Origin: a virus
Length of the DNA stretch: 22,602 nt
Direction: 5' to 3' (one strand)
IMG/VR virus record: IMGVR_UViG_3300027668_000112
Location: 1-22,602 of that record
The notes under the pieces were generated by a model. That model saw only the letters and a list, made by a program, of their open reading frames with translations, was not told the DNA's origin and ran no database searches. The translations under genes were made by a program, and so were the position numbers. Each line of letters starts with the position of its first letter. The first letter of the stretch is position 1. Below, one piece after another: positions 13,872 to 19,773 of the stretch.

Positions 13872-14590
13872 GTTTTTTGTGATTTATTATCAAATCTTGC
13901 TGTTTTATTCGAAGTATCTATCTCTCTAATTCTCTCTATTATGTTCACATCAAGTGCATTTATTAGCATTGCACTTCTAAATTCATTACTATTATTTGGC
14001 ATCGTACTATGTAATGTTCTCGAATTGTATATCAAACAATCACCTGGATTTGAAACAAATTGAAATCCCTCTGTCGTTAACAAGTCGTTGTACTCTTCTT
14101 GGTTCTCTTCTATATCTTTATAATAGTATCTACTTTTATGTGAGCCAGGTAAAACACAGGTTGCTCCATTTTCTAATGTGAACTTGTCTAATGGGATAAT
14201 AATCTGCACACCGAAGAGTTCGTCATTCGTTGACCTAGCAAAATCTTCAAATCGATAAGGAGTGTCAATGTGTGCCCTTATCTTTGTGCTGCCTGGTCTT
14301 GTTGTGATAGTATCAACAATATGGATGCCCCATTCTTTGCCGTTGAACATTGCATCAATATGTCTACCCAAAACATCTACTACCGGCTGCCACATCTCTC
14401 TTGGTGGCTCTTTACTCCAACAAACGTTATATTCTCTACCTTTTCTGTGTTTCCCGTAGTATTCCCCATTTACCGCGTTGCCACGGTGTATATTATCTGG
14501 GTTCATTGCCCACAACTTAAACTGTCTTACTGTAAATGGAGAGATTATCTCTTTTATGGAGATAAAACCTTGATTATCATTAATTAACAT
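13868..14590 (-). CDS. PhyH-like 2-oxoglutarate/Fe(II)-dependent dioxygenase
   Basis: The 240-aa protein has the phytanoyl-CoA dioxygenase-type layout. The iron ligands are His107 and Asp109 in RAHIDTPYR and distal His194 in RTLHSTMP, and Arg205 is a candidate for binding 2-oxoglutarate. The core segment VQIIIPLDKFTLENGATCVL with PGSHKSR (148-154) and NPGDCLIYNSR is typical. The family hydroxylates small molecules, or sometimes other substrates, using O2 and 2-oxoglutarate; the substrate here cannot be predicted. AGGAAGG lies eight bases before the ATG. Both a sigma70-like promoter (14642-14670) and a T4-late box (14613-14620) lie upstream. It is diverged from the gp14-like gene by 97 bases. 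Confidence 0.85.
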   Translation of the reverse strand: MLINDNQGFISIKEIISPFTVRQFKLWAMNPDNIHRGNAVNGEYYGKHRKGREYNVCWSKEPPREMWQPVVDVLGRHIDAMFNGKEWGIHIVDTITTRPGSTKIRAHIDTPYRFEDFARSTNDELFGVQIIIPLDKFTLENGATCVLPGSHKSRYYYKDIEENQEEYNDLLTTEGFQFVSNPGDCLIYNSRTLHSTMPNNSNEFRSAMLINALDVNIIERIREIDTSNKTARFDNKSQKT

Positions 14591-14612
14591 TATTCATACC
14601 TTCCTAAATGTC

Positions 14613-14620
14613 TATTTATA
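14613..14620 (-). promoter_or_regulatory. T4-late box for the oxygenase gene
   Basis: The minus strand reads TATAAATA, an exact T4 late -10 element. By T4 geometry +1 is near 14607, leaving a 17-nt leader that contains AGGAAGG. Confidence 0.65.
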
Positions 14621-14641
14621 GTTTCTGTATTATATAACTCT

Positions 14642-14670
14642 ATTATATGATAAATACACTAAGAAGTCAA
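14642..14670 (-). promoter_or_regulatory. Sigma70-like promoter for the oxygenase gene
   Basis: On the minus strand TTGACT (14665-14670, one mismatch) and TATAAT (14642-14647, exact) are separated by 17 bp. Its spacer holds the plus-strand late box at 14649-14657, so the two promoters overlap physically on opposite strands. Confidence 0.7.
14649..14657 (+). promoter_or_regulatory. Late-type promoter box for the plus-strand neck unit
   Basis: GATAAATAC lies 30 bases before the gp14-like ATG; +1 would be near 14662. It is the only late box pointing into the gp14-gp15-NUDIX run, and it sits within the spacer of the minus-strand sigma70-like promoter. Confidence 0.7.
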
Positions 14671-14687
14671 CTTATGGAGAAAAATAA

Positions 14688-15695
14688 ATGCCTCGCCTTA
14701 GTCTATGGAATCCTAAAAAGGGTAACGATTACAAATTTATCGATAAAAATATCAAGTCACATTTTGACCATGGCGGAACTTCGCTTCTAATTCATAAGTA
14801 TATTGGCTCACAAGATAAAACTGCGGCGGACTACGACCCGGCGTCTCCTGCTATACAAGATTTACTTTTTTTAGAAAATCGTGATAGAAAATACGAAAAA
14901 GATTTATACGACTTAAGAGGTGTATATACTGTATCTGACCAAGATTTCGAATTATCACAATTCGGTATGTTCTTAGGCAATGACCAACAAGTATTCACTC
15001 TTCATTTGAACGAGATGGTTAATCAACTAGGCCGTAAGATAATGACTGGTGATGTAATTGAACTTCCACATATGCGGGAAGACATGATGCTCGAAGGCAA
15101 TGATGGGGTTGACCCAGATGCTGTTAATCAATACTGGGTAGTCCAAGAAGCAACAAAGAGTGCTGAAGGATTTGACGCAGGTTGGTGGCCACATATTTGG
15201 CGTGTTCGTTGTAAGCAATTACAAGATACACAAGAGTATTCGGATATTCTTGGCACTGGTGAAGAAGCAGATGATTTGAAAAACATTTTGTCTACATACA
15301 ATAAAGAACTTCAAATTACTGATGCTGTCGTTCTTGAGGCTCAAGATAATGTTCCTGGAAAATACTGGGACTACAGAACAAACAACTTAATGTATGCAAC
15401 TCAAGCCAATCATCCAGACGATGTAGATTACGCAACAGTGGCGTATGGCAAAACATTTCCAGATAGTCCATCATCTGATTCATATTTCTTAAGAACAGAT
15501 TATACACCATCAAGATTATTTCAATACAGAGATAGTAAGTGGTTCAGAATCAACGATGACGATGGAGCATGGGAAGTGGGACATGCATTACACAATCAAT
15601 TTATTAACAATAGTGGCACAGTAACATTAGATGACGGCACCACTATCACATCAAAAGTCAATCTGTCAAAAGCAGTAAGACCAAAGGTAGACTAA
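14688..15695 (+). CDS. gp14: Probable neck protein, T4 gp14-like, with C-terminal extension
   Basis: The 335-aa protein is followed directly by gp15, the usual gp14 position. The central part, residues about 105-190, has a pattern compatible with gp14: TLHLNEMVNQLGRKIMTGDV, IELPHMREDMML, then YWVVQEATKSAEGF and WWPHIWRVRCKQL. T4 gp14 (256 aa) has a comparable KEGDLIYFPMDNSLFEI stretch. The last 95 residues go beyond the T4 length and contain a fibre-type piece near 255-290 (DSYFLRTDYTPSRLFQYRDS, then KWFRI). GGAGA lies seven bases before the ATG. In T4, gp14 binds gp13 to complete the neck; here gp13 is on the other strand. Assignment is by context and pattern, and is less certain than gp15. 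Confidence 0.6.
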   Translation: MPRLSLWNPKKGNDYKFIDKNIKSHFDHGGTSLLIHKYIGSQDKTAADYDPASPAIQDLLFLENRDRKYEKDLYDLRGVYTVSDQDFELSQFGMFLGNDQQVFTLHLNEMVNQLGRKIMTGDVIELPHMREDMMLEGNDGVDPDAVNQYWVVQEATKSAEGFDAGWWPHIWRVRCKQLQDTQEYSDILGTGEEADDLKNILSTYNKELQITDAVVLEAQDNVPGKYWDYRTNNLMYATQANHPDDVDYATVAYGKTFPDSPSSDSYFLRTDYTPSRLFQYRDSKWFRINDDDGAWEVGHALHNQFINNSGTVTLDDGTTITSKVNLSKAVRPKVD

Positions 15696-15696
15696 T

Positions 15697-17073
15697 ATGG
15701 CACAAAAACATTTCTATGACAATCAAGTTCGAAGATACATTCTACAATTTGTTAGAATGTTCAGTGGGTTCACAGTTAAAACTGGAAGAAAGAAGAATGA
15801 CAATGTAACTGATTATTATATTAGAGTTCCATCAAGATATGGAGATGTATCTCGTATGGCGGCAACTATTCTCAAAGGAAACTCTGAGAACGTTGTAAAT
15901 TCTGCACCATTTATCGCGGCACATGTTCAAAGTTTACAACCAGACAGACAACGACTACAAGACCCATTCTTTCAGGATGCTGTAAGTGTCAACGAAAGAA
16001 AATTTGATGAGAATACTCAATCATACACAAGTGAACCTGGACAGAAATATAATGTAAAACGACTAATGCCAGTTCCTTACTTACTGAACATGCAAGTTGA
16101 TATTTGGACTTCTAATACTGACCAAAAGTTACAATTACTTGAACAGATATTAGTTCTATTTAATCCAGCATTAGAAATACAACACAATGATAATCCAGTC
16201 GATTGGACTACTATTACAGTAGTAGAGATGACTGACTTACAATGGACAAGCAGAAGCATACCTGCTGGAATTGAAGACCAAATTGATATTGCCACAATGA
16301 TATTTCAAATTCCTATTTGGATTAATCCACCAGCACAGGTATCAAGACAAAACGTAATTAGAAATATTATTAACAATATTTACACCTATACAGATATAGA
16401 CACACTTGATTACGACCCAGATGCATTTGAATTCTTTAAAGATTTGAACGCCCAGTCAAGTGTTATTGTCACTCCAGGAAACTATGCACTACGAGTTTAT
16501 GAAAGTGGTGGTACAGTATTGTGTAGCCCATATGCAAACGGAAATTATGATGATAGTATAACATGGGCAACTGTGCTTAAAGAATATGGCACATTAGATA
16601 GTGGTGTTTCAAGACTTCGATTAAAGTATCATGGAGAGATTGATGACCTTAATGCTGATGTTATTGGTACATTGACATCCACTGGTGTTGCTGACACTTT
16701 ACAATTTACGATAGACACAGATACATTACCAACTAATACGGTAACGTCAGTTGATAAAATTCTCAACGCATCTACCGCCAAACCTGGCTTTTCTGGATTA
16801 CCAGCCGCCACGGTAGGTCAACGATATCTAACACTAGACGCGGCGAAGAGTAGCAGTGTTTGGGGAATTGATGTTTCTTCGAATGATATTATAGAATATA
16901 ATGGAACTGCATGGGTACTTAGTTTTGATGCAAGTGCATACAGTACACGTGCTTATGTAAAAAATACATTTTCATCACAACAATTCAAATTTGAGAAAGG
17001 TGAATGGACTGATACGTTCCAAGGAATATATGATTCGGGATATTGGAGACTAGAACTAGTAACGACTCCATAA
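15697..17073 (+). CDS. gp15: Tail sheath terminator/stabiliser, T4 gp15 family, with fibre-like C-terminus
   Basis: Residues 1-235 follow T4 gp15: HFYDNQVRRYILQFVRMFSG (T4: YFYNSSFRRYATLMGDLFSN), YYIRVPSRYGD (T4: KFIRVPITYAS), MPVPYLLNMQVDIWTSNTDQ, LLEQILVLFNPAL and IFQIPIWINPP. Gp15 caps the finished tail and joins it to the neck. Length is 458 aa against 272 in T4. The extra C-terminal half contains GQRYLTLDAAKSSSVWGID followed by IIEYNGTAWVLS, a layout like DUF2793-type tail-fibre modules, then a GEWTDTF...YWRLELV end. It starts one base after the gp14-like stop, with AAAGG in the preceding codons. Its stop overlaps the NUDIX start (TAATG). Confidence 0.9.
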   Translation: MAQKHFYDNQVRRYILQFVRMFSGFTVKTGRKKNDNVTDYYIRVPSRYGDVSRMAATILKGNSENVVNSAPFIAAHVQSLQPDRQRLQDPFFQDAVSVNERKFDENTQSYTSEPGQKYNVKRLMPVPYLLNMQVDIWTSNTDQKLQLLEQILVLFNPALEIQHNDNPVDWTTITVVEMTDLQWTSRSIPAGIEDQIDIATMIFQIPIWINPPAQVSRQNVIRNIINNIYTYTDIDTLDYDPDAFEFFKDLNAQSSVIVTPGNYALRVYESGGTVLCSPYANGNYDDSITWATVLKEYGTLDSGVSRLRLKYHGEIDDLNADVIGTLTSTGVADTLQFTIDTDTLPTNTVTSVDKILNASTAKPGFSGLPAATVGQRYLTLDAAKSSSVWGIDVSSNDIIEYNGTAWVLSFDASAYSTRAYVKNTFSSQQFKFEKGEWTDTFQGIYDSGYWRLELVTTP

Positions 17074-17510
17074 TGAAAGAATCAATAATCAAAGCGGCTG
17101 GTGGTTGCATAATTGCAAAAGACACCCATCGTATACTTCTTCAACAACGAACATTAGATGGATCATTTCCTAGAAATTGGGGATTCTTTGGCGGTAAAGT
17201 TGAAGCCAAAGAAAATGTCGCACAAGCATTATTACGAGAGTTAACTGAAGAAATAGCACTAAGTGTAGAAGACGATATTATCAAAATATATCCACTGGAC
17301 CAATATCATACAAGAAATGGTGAATTTAGTTATTACTCTTTTGCTATACTGGTTGAAAAAGAATTCATACCAAGTATAAATCATGAATCAGGTGGATACG
17401 CATGGGTTGATACAAATTATATACCCAAGCCTCTACATCCCGGCACTAGACGTACTCTCTTCAGAAAGAAAAAACTAAAAATCATAAAAGACATTATATC
17501 GTCACTTTGA
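17073..17510 (+). CDS. NUDIX hydrolase
   Basis: I place the start at the ATG at 17073 (145 aa), which overlaps the gp15 stop as TAATG; an upstream in-frame ATG at 17043 lies inside gp15. The NUDIX box is clear: Gly41-x5-Glu47-x7-Arg55-Glu56-Leu57-x-Glu59-Glu60, followed by Ile-Ala-Leu where the consensus has x-Gly-hydrophobic. All metal-binding glutamates are present and only the last glycine is changed to alanine. Such enzymes hydrolyse nucleoside diphosphates linked to other groups; T4 NudE (151 aa) is a comparable phage example, but the substrate cannot be read from sequence. No ribosome site is close to the ATG, so translation is likely coupled to gp15. Confidence 0.9.
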   Translation: MKESIIKAAGGCIIAKDTHRILLQQRTLDGSFPRNWGFFGGKVEAKENVAQALLRELTEEIALSVEDDIIKIYPLDQYHTRNGEFSYYSFAILVEKEFIPSINHESGGYAWVDTNYIPKPLHPGTRRTLFRKKKLKIIKDIISSL

Positions 17511-17526
17511 TACTTGCTAAATCATC

Positions 17527-17534
17527 CTAAATAC
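17527..17534 (+). promoter_or_regulatory. Late-like box before the 233-aa gene
   Basis: CTAAATAC differs from the common GATAAATAC at the first two bases. It gives a leader of about 27 nt carrying GAGGAG five bases before the ATG at 17566. Confidence 0.45.
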
Positions 17535-17565
17535 TAGGGTAAGAGAGAAGTTTAGAGGAGATACA

Positions 17566-18267
17566 ATGAACCACATTATCAACTTAGAGAAGCAACGATT
17601 TATCCGCGACTGTAAGCAAGTTCTTAAGGGTGAAAGAGTGACAGATGGCCTAAGAAGGACAATCATTCATTCAAGTCCAGGACATGTAGAATATCTTAAA
17701 AGAGATATGAATATGGCCGAAGCACGTCTTGTAGATATAGTAATAGCAAAAGTTAAAGAAGAATCAAAGAAGGCTTTATCAGCAAGTAGTCAGCGTATCA
17801 ATATATTGGCTATAAGTGTACTGGAAAATCTATCAACTGAGAATTCAGAATTTGCTGTTGAAGAAATAAAGAAGAGGTACCGAGAGAGTATTAATCCAGT
17901 AAAGGCATTGTATTATGACTTACAAGAGATTATGTTTCTCTACGATGGTAAACCCAAAAACAAACATCACCAATTCTTAATAAACCGATTCAATACTATT
18001 GAGTCTTTTGAAAAGATAATCGTAGCAGTTGACCGAGACATAAGTGACTTGGCTGAATGTAAACAACGTGTCAATAAGTTAAAAACTGAACACAATTATC
18101 CGAACACTAGTGAACATCTAAAGAGGATAGTAGATTTATATAATGAGATGATTCAGTGGAAAACACTGTTTGAAAAGTTTCCTGAATGGATTGAAGAGAA
18201 TTCATTACCTATCGAACCCAAAAGTACAAACAATCTTTGTACAACTATCAAAAAACTATTTAAGTAA
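17566..18267 (+). CDS. Helical 233-aa protein of unknown function
   Basis: I do not recognise this protein. It is rich in charged and helical stretches (ARLVDIVIAKVKEESKKAL near 53-71, FAVEEIKKRYRESI near 96-109, and KQRVNKLKTEHNYP), with no cysteine pattern, signal peptide or membrane segment. A strong GAGGAG lies five bases before the ATG. It is the last plus-strand gene and ends six bases before the stop of the converging minus-strand gene, with no clear terminator between them; a small GTACAAA/TTTGTAC hairpin lies at 18224-18242 inside its end. It may be structural or a regulator; nothing in the sequence decides. Confidence 0.75.
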   Translation: MNHIINLEKQRFIRDCKQVLKGERVTDGLRRTIIHSSPGHVEYLKRDMNMAEARLVDIVIAKVKEESKKALSASSQRINILAISVLENLSTENSEFAVEEIKKRYRESINPVKALYYDLQEIMFLYDGKPKNKHHQFLINRFNTIESFEKIIVAVDRDISDLAECKQRVNKLKTEHNYPNTSEHLKRIVDLYNEMIQWKTLFEKFPEWIEENSLPIEPKSTNNLCTTIKKLFK

Positions 18268-18273
18268 TTTCTT

Positions 18274-18663
18274 CTAAAGAAGGTCTGACATTATGAATTC
18301 TACGTTTGACGTAGATAATGCAACAGAATCTATTGTTGTTCCATGAATAAGTTCTTTAAGAATAGCAATATTATCCCCGGCAGATTCAAATACTTTGCCA
18401 TGTTCTACTGCAAACTTAAATAACATACCAGAACCCGTTAATGAAGGAGCAAGACCATCTAATGTAACTGATAATGGATTGTTCATAATGATGGGCTGTG
18501 CAACCAATGATATAATATTTACAATATCATCTAAGTTTTGTTGTGATTGGTCTAAAATATCACCAGTATGAGTAATATCCAACGTCTTTACGTACATTGT
18601 ATAAAAGTTGATGTTACCTGATACTGTTTCACTTGCCGATGCGGCACCGTGTATTCTTGCCAT
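18274..18663 (-). CDS. 129-aa phage protein, probably structural, unknown function
   Basis: The protein begins MARIHGAASASETVSGNI and continues with NFYTMYVKTLDIT, a beta-rich start. A QSQQNLDDIVNIISLVAQPI helix follows, then IMNNPLSVTLDG. I have an impression of similar proteins in T4-like marine phages but can name no family. GGAG lies eight bases before the ATG, with a late box at 18687-18695, so it has its own late transcript. It follows two fibre-type genes on the same strand and converges on the 233-aa gene. A small virion or fibre-accessory protein is a guess from position. Confidence 0.75.
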   Translation of the reverse strand: MARIHGAASASETVSGNINFYTMYVKTLDITHTGDILDQSQQNLDDIVNIISLVAQPIIMNNPLSVTLDGLAPSLTGSGMLFKFAVEHGKVFESAGDNIAILKELIHGTTIDSVALSTSNVEFIMSDLL

Positions 18664-18686
18664 AATCTTTTCTCCATCTATATAAT

Positions 18687-18695
18687 GTATTTATC
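18687..18695 (-). promoter_or_regulatory. Late-type promoter box for the 129-aa gene
   Basis: Minus-strand GATAAATAC gives a leader of about 19 nt containing GGAG, ahead of the ATG at 18663. Confidence 0.65.
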
Positions 18696-18710
18696 TAAAT
18701 TTGCAGTGAT

Positions 18711-19562
18711 TTAAACTGTATCGCTATCAGAAACTAGACCTCTATCTAATGTGTACGAGGCTGTATCAGTATCAGTAATAGCACCATAGTCTACATCAAA
18801 GACTTCACTATCAGTAATTAAACCATTATCTCTCGAATCATTCGCTGGAGTCATACCGCCAAGTTTAACCCAAGATGCGCCATTGTAACCTTCAAAAGAA
18901 TCTACATCAGAGTTGAAACGCATCATACCAACAACTCCTGTTCCTGGTCTTTGTGCTGTTGTTCCTACTGGCATAACGAAAGCACCAGTTGGCGTCATCT
19001 CTGTTCCATTTAATACAGGACTAGTAAGAGTTTTATTTGTAAGTGTTTCAGTTCCTGTTAAAGAAACGAAACTTTCACCTTGCATAGCAGTATTAAATTC
19101 TGCAAGTGTACCCGAGAGAGTATTAGAATCTAAATCTAATGATTTATTTGTTAATGTGTCTGTTGTTGCTTTACCAACTAAAGTATCATCAGCATTTGGT
19201 AATATAATAGTTCTGTCTGCTGTTGGGTTTACAACTGTTAGATTTGTTTCGTGAGCATCTGAAGTAGAACCTTCAAACTTTAAAGAATTTTGAACTTGAA
19301 TTTCTGTTGAGTTTACTGTAGTTGTTGTTCCTTGAACTGTTAAGTTACCAGTTACAGTTAAATCTGAGGCTGTTGTAATTCCCGACCATGCATTTGATAC
19401 ACGAAATTTTACAGTGCCATTTGATGTATCAAACCAAATATCATTCGTGTTTATTGTATAGGTATTACTCGGATCTGCATCTCCTTGATAGAAGGTCGTT
19501 CCTTGTTTACCAATCTTAAAATAAGGGACACTGGTCCCTTTCGCATTAATCGTTACTGCCAT
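18711..19562 (-). CDS. Fibre-like virion structural protein
   Basis: This 283-aa protein is built from modules seen in marine-phage fibre and structural proteins. At 41-58 there is an NDIWFDTSNGTVKFRVSN piece. A beta-helix-like segment follows at 68-90 (SDLTVTGNLTVQGTTTTVNS), then ADRTIILPNADDTLVGK and two LTNKSL/LTNKTL repeats. Near 205-240 lies RPGTGVVGMMRFNSDVDSF with YNGASWVKLGG. The C-terminus is acidic with repeats of the type TDSE/TDTD/VSDSD. The NLTVxGxxTT motif is shared with the giant protein upstream (19774 onward), which suggests a related assembly. GAGGAAC lies close before the ATG. A late box at 19642-19650 leaves a long leader of about 75 nt that contains a CAGAC/GTCTG hairpin. 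Confidence 0.85.
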   Translation of the reverse strand: MAVTINAKGTSVPYFKIGKQGTTFYQGDADPSNTYTINTNDIWFDTSNGTVKFRVSNAWSGITTASDLTVTGNLTVQGTTTTVNSTEIQVQNSLKFEGSTSDAHETNLTVVNPTADRTIILPNADDTLVGKATTDTLTNKSLDLDSNTLSGTLAEFNTAMQGESFVSLTGTETLTNKTLTSPVLNGTEMTPTGAFVMPVGTTAQRPGTGVVGMMRFNSDVDSFEGYNGASWVKLGGMTPANDSRDNGLITDSEVFDVDYGAITDTDTASYTLDRGLVSDSDTV

Positions 19563-19641
19563 TCTCGTTCCTCAACGTTCGTTTTTTATAAAGTCAGACC
19601 TAATAAATTAAGTCTGTCGTTAAAGATTTTTAGTTCTGTAT
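19563..19641 (-). other. Long leader of the fibre-like gene with small hairpin
   Basis: The stretch between the late box and the ATG at 19562 is longer than other leaders here. It holds CAGAC (19595-19599) and GTCTG (19611-19615) arms that could pair around an 11-nt loop. No reading frame was found in it. Confidence 0.3.
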
Positions 19642-19650
19642 GTATTTATC
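19642..19650 (-). promoter_or_regulatory. Late-type promoter box for the 283-aa fibre-like gene
   Basis: Minus-strand GATAAATAC lies 80 bases before the ATG, just past the terminator of the giant fibre gene. Confidence 0.65.
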
Positions 19651-19701
19651 ATAAACTGATAATATTAACTCAGTTGATTATAGACTAAACAAATTTTACA
19701 T

Positions 19702-19730
19702 AAAAAAAGGGATCCCGAAGGACCCCTTTT
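19702..19730 (-). terminator. Intrinsic terminator with UUCG tetraloop after the giant fibre gene
   Basis: An 11-bp stem (19705-19715 with 19720-19730; one G-U pair in the minus-strand RNA) closes on a C(UUCG)G tetraloop and is followed on the minus strand by seven T. It lies 44 bases after the stop codon of the giant fibre-like gene. Confidence 0.9.
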
Positions 19731-19773
19731 CATTATCACCGTAGTGCTAATGTTATATCAAATTACTCACAAA

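Noticed and set aside
17043-17072. Earlier ATG for the NUDIX gene
   Set aside because: It lies inside the gp15 reading frame. The ATG at 17073 overlaps the gp15 stop as TAATG and directly precedes the NUDIX-type start.
18913-19254. 113-codon plus-strand frame
   Set aside because: It is antisense to the fibre-like protein, without promoter or ribosome site.
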